Source: Metellina segmentata
Lineage: Eukaryota > Arthropoda > Arachnida > Araneae > Tetragnathidae
Direction of reading: 5' to 3'
NCBI GenBank assembly: GCA_947359465.1
Contig: OX375881.1
Location: 116,494,738 to 116,558,737, forward strand
DNA: 64,000 nt
In this document: positions 1 to 11,760 of the stretch, one piece after another
How the letters are laid out: every line of letters begins with the position of its first letter
Position numbering within the stretch: the first letter of the stretch is position 1
The notes under the pieces: generated by a model
The model's database searches: none
What the model was told of the DNA's origin: nothing
The model's input: only the letters and a program-made list of their open reading frames with translations
Program-made: the position numbers and the translations under genes

Positions 1-95
1 GACTGCAAAGTATCTCTAGTCACTCGTAGCAACGGAATGCTTTTATTTATGTGTGTTGAATATTTTCAATAATACGATTTCGTCGAAGGAATACA

Positions 96-160
96 CAGCT
101 AAGTCGGTAACGCTGTGGCCTTACAGTGCTCTAGTTTACAGTTCGAAGCCCAGCATTTTT
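96..160 (+). repeat. tRNA-like SINE head
   Basis: A box-A-like run (AGCTAAGTCGGTAACGC) is followed about 35 bases later by a box-B-like run (CAGTTCGAAGCCCAG), the spacing of an internal RNA polymerase III promoter. The segment does not fold into a clean cloverleaf by eye, so it is more likely the 5' head of a tRNA-derived SINE than a tRNA gene. Confidence 0.45.
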
Positions 161-1720
161 TTCATCCAGATCAACTGCCACTCTATAAACCTTCAATTAT
201 AAAATTAATATTTCGTTTTTATTCCGCCACTATGAGCCGCTTTTTGTTTTTAGACCGTAATTCATTTTTTAAAGGTACTTTTTCTCCTCAATAAATTAAT
301 ATTGGTGACTTAGATGGTTTCAACTATATCGAAATTTTCATATAAATTAAACTTTATAATTAATTAAATATTAAAATCAAGAGATATACATTAGAATGCT
401 TGATCATTTTACTTCTGATTGAATTCAAATTATGGATTTTTAATCTTTACATAAATATATATAATTGGCAAACCTATTTTTTATCTTTAAATCCGTTTCA
501 CTAAATAACCTTCATCCAAAATATTTGTTTGCTGAAGAAAAATGTTTTCATCGTAGTATGTGTAGCAAGACAATTTCCTTACATTTGATAATCTGACAAT
601 TTCAAAACATTAAGTAATTTTTCTAAATCTCTAGTAACATTCGAATTAATTTGTTTTGTTGTATTCGTGGTGGTGCAAAGACACAACAATTTTATTTGAG
701 ACGAAGAAAACACAAAACGAACAACAGCAGAAAAGTCAAACCTTACTGTGAAAAATCTGTAGCTTTTGACTTGTTTCAAAACTTTCTGTCCAATACTTTA
801 GTTTATAAATCATACAATTTTTACAAAATATTAACTAAAATGTGGAGTAGTTCAGTTTCCACACGACACTGGAGTAACCACGTACTATTGTCAACGGTCC
901 GGAATCCACCCCGAAGACAAAAGATGAAGATATTCTCTTTAGTAGCACTTTAAAATTGATAAGCGGAGTGAAAGTATATAATTTATCTCTAAGACAAACA
1001 GGGAATATTCTAACGAGTAACATTATTATTTGTTTTGAAAACAGTCTGAAAAGGAATTCCAGAGAATCAGTGTTTACAAACAACAAATTATACGTTTTAA
1101 AAAATTAAACTTTCAGTCATCAAAATTTTGTGTACTTGCATTACGATATTTCAGAATGCATTCTTTACCGCTGTAAACATTGTTGTGTTGATCCTCCCTC
1201 TGAAACGGTTTCATCTTAAGAGACAAACTTTAAAGAAGGCAGAAACTCGTAAAACGTATTCTAATCACTAGCGAAATGAAATAAATATCTCCTCCCCTTC
1301 CTGTGATTTCGACTCATTCAAGTAAAACTTTCAGAAGCACATAATTTCTTTTTTAGAATTAAAAACAATTTACAAGAGGTTAAACAGAACAATTTTAACT
1401 ATAAACAAACCAAAAAAAAAAAAACAAGTTCTAGTCATGTTACTCTATATAAAAAAACAACAAAATAAATAATGAGTGATAGTTTAAGAACGAACAAAAA
1501 ATTGTTATTTAAAACAGAGAATTTAATAAGTTTTTGTATGAACTCTCCTTAAAACTGTCCAGCTTCCTTTTTTCTTTAGAAAAACGCGCGGGAATCTGGT
1601 GAGTCATAAAGCAACATATTACCTTCTTAAACATCCGGTTAAAAATCCTCCAGAGAATTCCCAATCCGTCACAGACCAACTGGCACCGCTACCAAATAAC
1701 CAAAACTCAGTCACAGCTTT
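161..1720. other. AT-rich stretch without recognised genes
   Basis: Only short chance reading frames are present. I see no conserved domain, tRNA, terminal repeat or splice-bounded exon here. Confidence 0.6.
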
Positions 1721-1852
1721 CACTGCTACCGAATCACCGATCCCGGTCGCAGTAACAGTATCAATATCAGCCAAGGTATCAGCTTAGCGATATCAGTTTA
1801 GTAACTGTTACCGAATCACTGATACCAAATCACTGGTACCGAATCACTGATA

Positions 1853-2742
1853 CAGGCGCCTCAATCCCATGATATTACTTTACGCAAGTCCAACTTGATT
1901 GGCTAAATCGGATCACATGACCTAGATACGTATGTCATCAAGGTTTATAGTTGTTGGCGATTTATCTCTTATTTTCTGCTTTCTTCTTTTCTTTTCAGAT
2001 CCATGGCTATGGGTGGGTAGAGGTGGGAGCCGAAAATTGTATTTTTTTATTATATAAGTTAATAATTATATAAGTTAGTGTTTTATGTATGCTTTTTGTT
2101 ACATCAGAATGGTCCTAAGCCAGCGGTGGATACGACACCATCATCCTAAAGCAAAGGGGACGGCAGAGGGGCGGAAAAATATCAGCTGGTAGTGAGTTCA
2201 GGAGTGGTTCTTAGATTATTTATGTAAAATCAACGGAAGCTTGTTAAAATATGAAAAGGGTATTAAAAATTAGGAAAAGTAAATTAGAATGAAAAGGAAT
2301 TAAATTGGAATGGAATTTTTTTTAAATAATTTGGAGGATCTAAAAAATTTTTCGCCAGCTGGGTTCGAACTAGAGAAGTCATTCTCCGCTGACGACGCTA
2401 ATCTGAAGGTGGGTGACTTTATCCATTAGGCCAACGTTGCTTCACGAAAAGAAGCTCTTTAAAGTATAAGTACCCTTAATATAAGTTGGCAAGAAATACT
2501 ACTAACAACAACCATACAACATATATATGAGGAGCAAATCAGAGTCAACTTGTCGGACGCTTACGCTGTACGCTGAGGCGCTAGTGTATGTATTGTATTT
2601 CTACGAAACAACGCGCATATTCAAAATCAAATGGTTACTGCAACAATCAGATTGGCGAGATATCCAAGTGAAGCCAAGCCCGTGAAACTAGCCAATCAAG
2701 TTTGACTTGCGTAAAGTACTATCATGGGATTGAGCCGCTTCT
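1853..2742 (-). mobile_element. Non-autonomous TIR DNA transposon, left copy
   Basis: This 890-bp sequence is almost collinear with the reverse complement of 7927-8815. Both ends carry imperfect terminal inverted repeats of about 45 bp with the shared core CTCAATCCCATGATA, followed by TACTTTACGCAAGTC. No transposase frame lies between them, so it depends on an unseen autonomous partner. Flanks are tandem-repeat DNA, which hides the exact target duplication in this copy; the right copy suggests 8-9 bp, as in hAT or Mutator-type elements. A tRNA-like segment lies inside at 2354-2441 on the minus strand. Confidence 0.8.
2354..2441 (-). other. tRNA-like segment inside the TIR element (left copy)
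   Basis: Read on the minus strand it has a box-A-like TGGCCTAATGGATAAAGTC and a box-B-like TAGTTCGAACCCAG with a long middle part, as in a tRNA with a long variable arm. The T-stem and acceptor stem do not pair well, so it is a pseudo-tRNA or captured SINE head. Confidence 0.55.
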
Positions 2743-2812
2743 ATCACTGATACTGAATCACTGTTACCCAATCACTGTTACCCAATCACTGATATTTTGA
2801 TATTTGAGTAAC

Positions 2813-3337
2813 AGGTATGAACTGTGATTCACAAGTATCTGTGATTGAGTAGCAGTTATGTTATAAGCCGCAGAAGCAAGAGCTTCGCGCTTTAACTCAT
2901 TGAGCTATGACGAGCTCTATTGAATGTTATGTGACGATGTTAACTGTCGATGTTTCTTCCCTTTTGTTTTAACTGTCTTATTTTGTCCCATGTCCCTTTT
3001 AAATAATAAAGTGTCCGTCTTAACTTGCAGTTGTATATTTGATCCCATAATTGGGGGCTCTGGCCTTTCTTCCTGGTCCCCCTAATTACCGCTAGCAACA
3101 AAAACCAATCTCCTGAAGTCTGAATGTGAATATTTTTTTTCAAGAATTCTGCTTTTGGATTACTTTGTGAATTTCCAGTTGTCCATGGTAAGTTCGCAAT
3201 TATGACTTCCTTTACTCTGGATAACATCCCTTTTCTTTCAAACTTTTTAAAAAATGGACCTATTCGGAACATTAAATTATTATTTTCCATAGTTTACCCT
3301 AACGAAATTTACGACCGCACTAGTCGAAGAAAACTTC
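2813..3337 (+). other. Possible 5' LTR remnant and leader of the Ty3 element
   Basis: An AATAAA at about 3005 is followed by about 40 bases and then TGGGGGCTCTGGCC at 3052, which resembles an LTR end next to a tRNA-Pro-type primer binding site. No matching 3' LTR was found after the integrase fragment, so the LTR limits stay open. A tRNA-like box A on the minus strand near 2860-2915 lacks a box B. Confidence 0.3.
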
Positions 3338-4183
3338 GTGTTTTCGCAGGTTTTGATTCAGTTTTTGAAGTTTAATTTGCAAAACGCTAAGGAATCCCTG
3401 CTGAAAGAGTTATCTTTAACTAATTTTATTTGTGTATGTAATATTTTAAATTTAGATGTAGAGGGTTCCGCTGAAGAATTGTGTGATATAATTTTATTTT
3501 CGCTTTCTGATTTAAAATCGTTGCATGAAATGTTAGATTCAAATTCTGATGATGAAACAGAACAGGAAGTAGCCTGTAGTAGTAGTAAGCGCGAAAAAGA
3601 AGGAACGGAAATTTCCCCTAAACCGTTATCGCAGGTAGCTTCCTCCACTAGTCAAAACACATCCAATCCGGCGCCAGAAGAACAAAATATCCAAACAAAT
3701 CCATTCAGTGTTAAAACACTATCGTGTTCTGATGATTCGCCAAAATCGAATGCAGCTGTTGTTGACCGTTTTTCTTGGTTATTTCTGAAAGATGTGTTAA
3801 TCGAAGAACCTTCGTTCTCAGGTCTAAATTCTTATTCTGTTTATTCATTTATTAAGGATGTCGAAAATTTCTTTTCATTGTATGAAGTAACACTTGAATT
3901 GCAAAAACTTCTAATATGTAAAAAATTGTTGATAGGCGCAGCAAAAACTTTCATTCAAAGTCAGAATGCATTAACAACCTTTCCTTCCTTGAAAACCGCG
4001 TTGATAGATGAATTTGGTCAAAGATTTAACTCCCGCGAAATACATGTCGAATTAAGTAGGCGCAAATTAGATGAAAAAGAATCCCTTGCCGAATATTTAA
4101 TAGCACTCCGCGAGATAGCAGCTAGATCTGATGCACAAATTGATGAAAGTTCGATCATATTACTGCATACGAGGAATAAATGA
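3338..4183 (+). pseudogene. Gag capsid-like region of the Ty3 element
   Basis: A 281-codon frame without a convincing ATG. An acidic, serine-rich segment (about residues 60-130) is followed by a helical capsid-like part (about residues 145-275) of the retrotransposon Gag type, ending with an ELSRRKL..ESLAEYLIALREIA pattern. The frame is lost near 4150 and continues in another frame at 4131-4556. The assignment rests on position before zinc knuckles and pol, plus the capsid-like pattern. Confidence 0.7.
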
Positions 4184-4556
4184 TTCTAACGCTAATAAAA
4201 TGATATTATATGGTAGCAAATCGATGACAGAATTCAAAGAAAAGCTTAATATTTACGAAAATATTTTTCAGAGTAAAAATCGTTTTTCAAATAATAATTA
4301 TCGTATCCTTAATGAAACAAATACTCGTCGCACTTTTGATTCTAAACTTCATCATTATCCTCAAAATTCTAAATCACAAAACCAAACTTCGATTTCTTCC
4401 AAATATTTAACTTGTTATAACTGCAATGGTACAAACCATATTTCGCGAAACTGCCCAGATAAAAATCGTGGAAAACGCTGTTTAATTTGTAAAAATGTTG
4501 GTCATATTTCATCCCAGCCTAAAAACCGCGACTCAGAAATCACCCGATGTTGTTAG
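4131..4556 (+). pseudogene. Nucleocapsid part of Gag, two zinc knuckles
   Basis: This frame continues Gag after the frame change. It holds one complete CCHC knuckle (CYNCNGTNHISRNC). A second begins CLICKNVGH but lacks its last cysteine because of another frame change near 4520. CCHC knuckles bind the element's RNA in the particle. It overlaps the start of the pol frame. Confidence 0.8.
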
Positions 4557-6339
4557 TTCCATTAAAGAAATTACCCCGCACACATGTAAAGTAATTGCAC
4601 TTTTAAATACCAAATACTGTGCGTTAATTGATACTGGAAGTCCCTTAACTTTAATGCAGCATGGTATATGGAAATTCATTGGTTCTCCTGAATTGACGCA
4701 CAATACTTCCCTCCTTACTGGATTTGGTTCAGCAAAGACCCCAGTGATAGGAACATTTACTTCTTCCCTCCAAATTGATGGAATTAACTTTGATACAACT
4801 TTTCGTGTTGTACCCGACTCCTCCATGACGTACCCCATCCTAATTGGTTGTGATGTTATTCATCAAGCAACCATGACTGTTGCCCCGGATGGAATAAAAT
4901 TTACAAAAACTGACCCCACTTCGACGTTTTTGACCGAAAATTTCATCCTGCACATCGAGGACGATACCCCAGAGTTTGATGTGGACCGCAGCATTCCCAG
5001 AAAAATCCGTGATGACGTTCAACAATTACTCCAATCCTACTTGCCGAAAAAGACTAAATCAACTGATGTCGAACTGAGAGTTACTTTGGTCGACGAAAAG
5101 CCAATCTATCATTCACCCCGCCGTTTGCCTTTTGTGGAACGTGACATAGTTGAAAAACAAGTCAACGAATGGCTTGCCAATGATGTCATTGAGCCCTGCT
5201 CATCGCCGTACTCAAGTCAAACACTTGTTGTGCGTAAAAAGAATGGTGATCCCCGTGTCGTTATTGACTATCGCCAAATTAACAAAGTGATTGAAAAAGA
5301 TCGATATCCCCTACCACTCATTGAGGATATTCTTGATCAGTTGCAAGATGCTAAAGTGTTCAGTACTTTGGACATGAAAAATGCTTTCCATCAAGTTTCA
5401 GTTGCAGAACAAAGTCGTCCATACATTTCTTTTGTCACATATCGTGGACAGTACCAATTCAAACGTATGCCTATTGGTATGGTGAATTGCCCCGCTGTGT
5501 TTCAACGTTTCATCAATACTGTGTTTCGTGACCTGATAGTCGAGGGAATTGTTCTACCTTATATGGATGATTTGGTTATCCCTGCCAAAGATGATGTTGA
5601 AACTCTGTCCCGACTTCGTTTAGTTCTTGATGTCGCCAAGGACTATGGACTTGAGATTAACTTCCAGAAATGCCAATTTTTTCACCGCCGTATTGAATTT
5701 TTAGGACACATCGTTGAGTCTGGAAAACTTTTTCCTTCGCCTTCTAAAACTGATGCTGTCACCCGTTATACAGAACCTAAATGCACGAAAGATGTTCAGA
5801 AATTCCTCGGACTGACCGGTTATTTTCGTAAATTTATACCGTCCTACTCACTCATCGCTAAACCTCTTAGTGACCTGCTTCGTAAAGACTGTAAATTCCA
5901 TTTTGACGCAAACGAACGATCCTCATTTCTTCACCTCAAACGACTTTTATGTGAAAATCCCGTTTTGGCCATTTACCGCCAAAATGCTGAAACTGAAGTG
6001 CACTGTGATGCTTCAATAGGTGGTTTCGGTTTTATCCTACTTCAGAAGGACACTGACAATAAATTCCATCCCGTGTATTACCACAGTCGCAAAACAAACG
6101 ACAGTCAACGCAAATACTCCAGTTACGAACTCGAAGTCCTTGCAATCGTCGAGGACTTACGTAAATTCCGTGTGTACATTCTAGGTCAACACTTCACAAT
6201 AGTGACCGACTGTGATGCCTTCACTAAGACAATGACAAAAAAAGATATCTGTAAGCGCATTGCTCGATGCATTTTACTTCTTCAAGACTTTGATTATTCG
6301 ATAGTTCATCGCTCAGGAACAAAAAATGGCTCATGTTGA
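4495..6339 (+). pseudogene. Ty3/gypsy pol: protease, reverse transcriptase, RNase H
   Basis: 614 codons. An aspartic protease has the catalytic DTG at about residue 46 (IDTGSPLTL). The reverse transcriptase runs from about residue 200 to 430 with the TLDMKNAFHQ block, the FKRMPIGM block and the catalytic YMDD at about residue 356. The connection motif FLGLTGYFRKFIPSYS follows. RNase H begins near HCDASIGGFG and shows the acidic residues in YELEVLAIV and TDCDAF. The frame ends by a frameshift near 6325 just before the linker into integrase; otherwise pol is unusually complete. Confidence 0.95.
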
Positions 6340-6952
6340 TGCTTTGAGTCGTGTGCACGTTGTTTCCGTCTCTCCTGATCCACTTACAATTCGTATACAT
6401 CGTGCTCAACAAGAAGATGCTTCTCTTCGCACCATCTGTGAACTCGCATCAAAATCGAATTATAATGACTTTACTACAAAGAATGGTGTTCTTTACAAAT
6501 TCGTCAATGGCAATGAAATTCTTGTTGTACCAGAAACGATGCACCTTGATATAATTCGTAGTGCCCATGAACGAGGTCACTTTGCCGTTAAAAGAACAGA
6601 GGAACTCATTAAGCAGCAGTACTATATTTCTAAATTACACCAAAAGATCGAACAATATATATCAACTTGTATACCTTGCCTTCTCTCAAACAAAAAAGCC
6701 GGCAAACAAGAGGGTCTGTTAAATCCTCTTCCCAAAGACGATACTCCTCTACATACATACCATCTCGATCATCTCGGACCGTTAGCAACTTCAAACAAAA
6801 ATTATCGTCATATTTCAGCTGTGATTGACTCATTCACCAAGTTCTGTTGGCTCTATCCGTGTAAATCGACCACATCTAAAGAAGTTGTTGCTAAGCTTGA
6901 AGTGCCAAAAACTACTACCACCATCGCTGAATATATTAAGCCATTCACTTAA
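6326..6952 (+). pseudogene. Truncated Ty3 integrase
   Basis: Begins with the RNase H-integrase linker (HVDALSR) in a frame different from the upstream pol frame. An HHCC zinc-binding domain (HERGHF ... CIPCLL) is followed by the first catalytic aspartate in HLDHLGPL. The core ends soon after the TSKEVVAKLEV segment and runs into about a dozen unrelated residues, so the second aspartate and the glutamate of the DDE triad are absent. The protein cannot integrate DNA. Confidence 0.9.
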
Positions 6953-7926
6953 TATTTTTGCATCTTACATTTTATTTTATTTCCATTATGTCTATTGTAG
7001 ATTTTATGTTTTCTTAATTTTTTTTACAAAATGTGAATGTAAGAAGATGAAAAATATTCTTTTCCATTTGTGTTTAAAATATGTTCTTTTGATTGAAATA
7101 TCTAATTTTTTTCCCACTCATTAATTTTTTTCTGTGTGCAATTAATTACCTTTGGCATTATAAAAACCTTGAAATTTATAACTGTACTTTCCCTGTTACT
7201 TTGCATACAAGGTTACGTATAGAATTTTTTTTATGATGTTTTGTTTTTAATTTTCATGTTCTATATGCTTCATTTAGAATGTTTGATTACTACTTTTCAT
7301 TTACATTTCTGTTTTGTGCATTATAATTTGACCTTCAAAACTATTATGTTCTGTTTTGAATTTATTGCTTATTATTCAAATATGTTAGTGAGTCAAATGT
7401 GTCAAATATGTTTAATAGTGCCATATTCTATTTTTGTTTAATTTTTCTATTTGATGTTATATTTTACCCATGAAGTGCTTTATTTCCCTGTGTTATATTG
7501 CTTTCATGCGAGGTCGCATGCGTTGTCGGATAGCCGATTGTGGGAAAATAGTCCCGTCGGTTCCCATTCTACGCGTATGTATACATTAGCGGTGACGCGC
7601 CGCATAACATAGTAACTAACCAGACGATATTTTAAATCATATTTATTAAACACATATAATCGTCTTACAAATTTCCAAAGAATGAAACATGACACAATTT
7701 TTTATACTAAATATATGTGAGTAGTGATGAGACAGGGAGTTGTTTAAAAGTGTATTTACTGGTGTCTAGGGGATATTTACAAAAGGGGTTTGTAGTTTAG
7801 AATTATAAAATGTAAAGTTAGCCATTAGCTCGGTAAATTAATCATGATCAGCACAGCTTGTGCAAAAGCGTCCTTCATCTCCGCTCGTCTCTCACGCACT
7901 GCCAGGTCACAGTTAGTTGTTCTTCC
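6953..7926. other. AT-rich region with one dispersed repeat
   Basis: No gene is visible. The stretch 7636-7700 matches the dispersed repeat also found at about 23204, 54115 and 57788. No copy of a 5' LTR appears, so this is not an obvious 3' LTR of the preceding Ty3 element. Confidence 0.5.
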
Positions 7927-8815
7927 AGAAGCGGCTCAATCCCATGATAGTACTTTACGCAAGTCAAACTTCATTGCCTAGTTTCACGGGCTTGGCTTCA
8001 CTTGGATATCTCGCCAATCTGATTGTTGCAGTAACCATTTGATTTTGAATATGCGCGTTGTTTCGTAGAAATACAATACATACACTAGCGCCTCAGCGTA
8101 CAGCGTAAGTGTCCGACAAGTTGACTCTGATTTGCTCCTCATATATATGTTGTATGGTTGTTGTTAGTAGTATTTCTTGCCAACTTATATTAAGGGTACT
8201 TATACTTTAAAGAGCTTCTTTTCGTGAAGCAACGATGGCCTAATGGCTAAAGTCACCCACCTTCAGATTAGCATCGGTAGCGGAGGATGACTTCCCGAGT
8301 TCGAACCCAGCTGGCCGAAAAATTTTTAGATCCTCCAAATTATTTAAAAAAAATTCCATTCCAATTTAATTCCTTTTCATTCTAATTTACTTTTCCTAAT
8401 TTTTAATACCCTTTTCATAATTTTCCAAGCTTCCGTTGATTTTACATAAATAATCTAAGAACCACTCCTGAACTCACTACCAGCTGATATTTTTCCGCCC
8501 CTCTGCCGTCCCCTTTGCTTTAGGATGATGGTGTCGTATCCACCGTTGGCTTAGGACCATTCTGATGTAACAAAAAGCATACATAAAACACTAACTTATA
8601 TAATTATTAACTTATATAATAAAAGGATACAATTTTCGGCTCCCACCTCTACCCACCCATAGCCATGGATCTGAAAAGAAAAGAAGAAAGCAGAAAGGAA
8701 GAGATAAATCGCCAACAACTATAAACCTTGATGACATACGTATCTAGGTCATGTGATCCGATTAGGCAATCAAGTTGGACTTGCATAAAGTACTATCGTG
8801 GGATTGAGGCGCCTG
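7927..8815 (+). mobile_element. Non-autonomous TIR DNA transposon, right copy
   Basis: 889 bp, inverted relative to 1853-2742 and nearly collinear with it. Flanking nine-base direct repeats TGTTCTTCC lie at 7918-7926 and 8816-8824, the expected target-site duplication, pointing to hAT- or Mutator-type integration. Ends carry imperfect TIRs (AGAAGCGGCTCAATCCC on the left; reverse complement of the right end CAGGCGCCTCAATCCC). No coding capacity. Confidence 0.85.
8228..8317 (+). other. tRNA-like segment inside the TIR element (right copy)
   Basis: Box-A-like TGGCCTAATGGCTAAAGTC and box-B-like CGAGTTCGAACCCAG with a long variable part between. It is the same segment as 2354-2441. Stems are poorly paired, so it is not called as a tRNA gene. 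Confidence 0.55.
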
Positions 8816-8824
8816 TGTTCTTCC

Positions 8825-9813
8825 CCACAGCCGGTCTTTTTCCTCGTGGTCACTTCACTTCAGATCGGGTGCGTTCCGGGGTGAGCTCTCTGCATGTCAC
8901 TTCAGGGTTTGCTCTCTGCATGTCGCTTCGGTGAGTGCTCTCTGCAACAAGAGTCTTACCGCAACTCTATCCCGTGGAACCATTTTTAAACTACGCATGC
9001 GCAAACTGTTTAAGTATATGGAAGGTGTGGCTTATCTGACAGGAGGGACTAGAACTAGATTTTAATTATTTTCATTTCGAGAGTATGTGAGTATAAAAGC
9101 ATGAGCGGGAAAAAAAAATCCCCAGCGGTTTTTACTTTTTAAGGTTTAGTTCTGATTCTGAAGTGGTTTAGTACAGTAGTATTTTCTTTTCCGAGAACTT
9201 TTTAGGGTTAGATCAGCTAGAACTGAAATAAATATTGTAAACTGAAGAACAGTGAGCGGATTTGTTTCTTATAATTGCGTATCAGCGAAAGTTTTCTACA
9301 AGAGCAGTGTTGCAGTTGGCTTGTAATGTTAAGTATTATGTTTCTGAATCACTTCTACTATTCTTATAAGTGATAGAATTAGTCTTCTCTTACAAAGTTT
9401 CTTTTTGATTATTATAACGGTTGTTTCTTTCATTTCTTGTTTATTTCATGTTATAAAGTATTTCAAAAATTTAAATGATTCTAAAATCTAGGAAATTCCT
9501 CTAAAACTGATTCAAGTGCTTTATCATTTGTATGGTGCGTATTTTCTTGCATTTCAGTTGTTGTCATTATGAATTTTTGTGTTTCTTTAATTTCTTGTTT
9601 ATTATCATTTATTTTAAAAATTAACTCTTCTAAAGTTAAATGGATTCTAATATTTAGTATAATTCTGTAAAACTTTTGAAATAGTTGCAAGTGGCATATC
9701 TTGTGTATATTGTTTTCAAAATATTTCCCTGGTCTGTGGGAATTCATCAAATCTCAAGAGACCTCTCATTGCATACTTGCCAACTTTAAAAATTGCATCA
9801 GTGAAACTTTTGC
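8825..9813 (+). other. LTR-like promoter candidate and AT-rich DNA
   Basis: A TATA-like GTATAAAAG near 9092 and an AATAAA near 9229 have the layout of an LTR, but no second copy, PBS or polypurine tract was found. The rest (9330-9813) shows only short unrecognised frames. Confidence 0.3.
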
Positions 9814-9818
9814 ACCCC

Positions 9819-10170
9819 TATCACACCTCACCCTTTCTCTACCTCTATATCTGTGGTGAGTGTGACAGTGGTTCGTTTCATCTACTGGAGAGGGCAACAC
9901 TTCCTAGATATTTTCATCTATTTATTTGGACATTCTGGGTTACATAATAATACATTACAACATCGTTTAAGACAGCAGCAGAGAGCCCCTTATCGTCCGT
10001 TGTCTCCTGTCTCCGTGGGTCGAATCCCTCTTCCTTTCCGCTCTCCCCTTTTTCTCCTCCTGACCCCGGGTGACCTTTTAGACACCCCAACCAACGTCCC
10101 TAGAAGATGTCTCGTCCCCACCTGCCAGACATTCCTCCCTGTGTTGGCCGGAGAACCTCCGAACCTCACA
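9819..10170 (-). repeat. 3' LTR (intact)
   Basis: 352 bp. On the minus strand it begins TGTGAGGTTCGG and ends GAGGTGTGATA. The polypurine tract abuts it at 10171-10180 (GGTGGGGAGG on the minus strand), which fixes this copy as the 3' LTR. Confidence 0.92.
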
Positions 10171-11139
10171 CCTCCCCACCGGTTTAAAATTGTAAGACCA
10201 TTTGTATTGCAATTAAAAACCTTAAATTAAAGGTGGCAGGTACACTGGTGCCCTTCCAATCGTCACCACCGAGCCAAATCGGAGTCTGTGTAAGATTGTC
10301 TGTGTCTCTAGTTGGCAAACATGCCTCAACAATACTCTAATGCATGAGTTTACAACTAGGTACTGATCCAATTATCGACACTAATAATACACTAAATAGA
10401 AATAGGGGAAAGGAATATATACAAAAACAAACTAATATTATTGTACCCTACAACAAGGACTAAACCAATATATTTACCGCACCTCATGACAATAATGTAA
10501 AGAAAGTAATTACTGCATATCACGATAATATTTTAAAAAGAAAATTGTACTGCACCTTACAACACTAACTTAATTAGCATAACTACTATACATCACAACT
10601 TTAAAAAAATCTTAACTTTACGACAGTACAATTTCCTCACTGGTAAGCACTTAAAAATCATAACTCTTCCTGGCAATATAATTTCACTAACGGTCAACAC
10701 TTTAAAATTTCCTTTCATAAAGGATAAATATTGCCAGTCTCATTTACATAAATCTCACTTTGTGTGCTATACTTAAGAATGACGATATACACAAACACAT
10801 GAACTTACACAAATTGAAAAATTAATTATATACATTATATTAATTATATACATTAATTATATCCTAATTTCAAACAGTCATTTATTCCGTAAACAGTGGT
10901 TCTCCAGGCCCTTAATGACCGCCTTTAGCAAACCTATCAATTTACATAAAATCTAAAGCAAAAACTACTAAATGAACTTTTTTTTTTCGATAATGCCACC
11001 ACAGGAATGACAGTTGCCTATTTCACCCCTTTTCTTGGGTACCGATTAAATGATATGACTGGTTACTCTTACTCCAATAAAAAGTAACCCCCCACATTTT
11101 AGATTGAGGGTATCTCATGGTCTTTCGCGCCACCCCTCC

Positions 11140-11466
11140 TCACACTGAACTCCCGTGTAAATTTTGATTTACACGCATAGCTAACCTCACGTCTCCTGTG
11201 TCATTCCTCTTTGTAATTTTCCTCCCACCTGGTCTAATTACCCTTCCTTGTGTCTTCGCCACAACCGCCTGGTTACCCGTCAAAGTCTCCGAGACCCCTC
11301 CTAACTTTTCTGGTGTGCGAGTCAAGGGAACTGTTCGCTGACGAATCTTTTTCTGTATACCGATCTCTCGTTGATCCAGAATATCCATCGCTACCCCGCA
11401 TCGCTTAACAACAGCGTCCCAGGAATGTTTGGGCAGAATCTTCCCTTCATGTTTCCCCTTATGCAA
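11140..11466 (-). CDS. Unrecognised frame within the LTR element
   Basis: 108 codons, basic, no domain recognised. It lies downstream of the Gag-like frame on the same strand and may be a decayed Gag C-terminus or chance. Confidence 0.25.
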   Translation of the reverse strand: MHKGKHEGKILPKHSWDAVVKRCGVAMDILDQREIGIQKKIRQRTVPLTRTPEKLGGVSETLTGNQAVVAKTQGRVIRPGGRKITKRNDTGDVRLAMRVNQNLHGSSV

Positions 11467-11760
11467 CTCTGAAATTTCACAAACGCACTCCTTTTCAAAC
11501 CGACTTCCCCTTCATTCCGAGACCCAAACGTTCCATCTCTAGCCCGTGCTGCTTAACCCCAATATTGTTTCCTAACGCCCTGGGCGACATCTCACTCTGG
11601 TCTCCACCCCCTTTCCTAGACCTTCGCCTTTTCCCATTCTCCTGAGTTCATCTGTGACTCTCCCCCACCTTGGTAACTTCACCAGGAATGTCCGGTTGGT
11701 CCCTTCCCGATGAATCCGTTGGGTCATCCACCTCGTCCCGTGCCTTTTTGTGACCTTCAG

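Larger units (their letters stand above)
1725..2812. repeat. Short tandem repeat interrupted by a TIR element
   Basis: A degenerate unit of about 13 bases, roughly ACCGAATCACTGAT, repeats at about 1725-1852 and resumes at 2743-2812. The 890-bp TIR element at 1853-2742 sits between the halves, so it inserted into this minisatellite. Confidence 0.7.
3338..6952 (+). mobile_element. Degenerate Ty3/gypsy retrotransposon
   Basis: Domains run in the normal Ty3 order: Gag, zinc knuckles, protease, reverse transcriptase, RNase H, integrase. The coding DNA is broken by at least three frame changes (near 4150, 4520 and 6325). The integrase stops after the first part of its catalytic core, and downstream sequence is unrelated AT-rich DNA. 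It is therefore 3'-truncated and cannot be autonomous. The element sits in the 5.2-kb spacer between two inverted copies of an unrelated TIR element. Confidence 0.9.

Noticed and set aside
8228..8317. Functional tRNA gene
   Set aside because: Boxes A and B are present, but stems do not pair and the segment lies inside a repeated TIR element.
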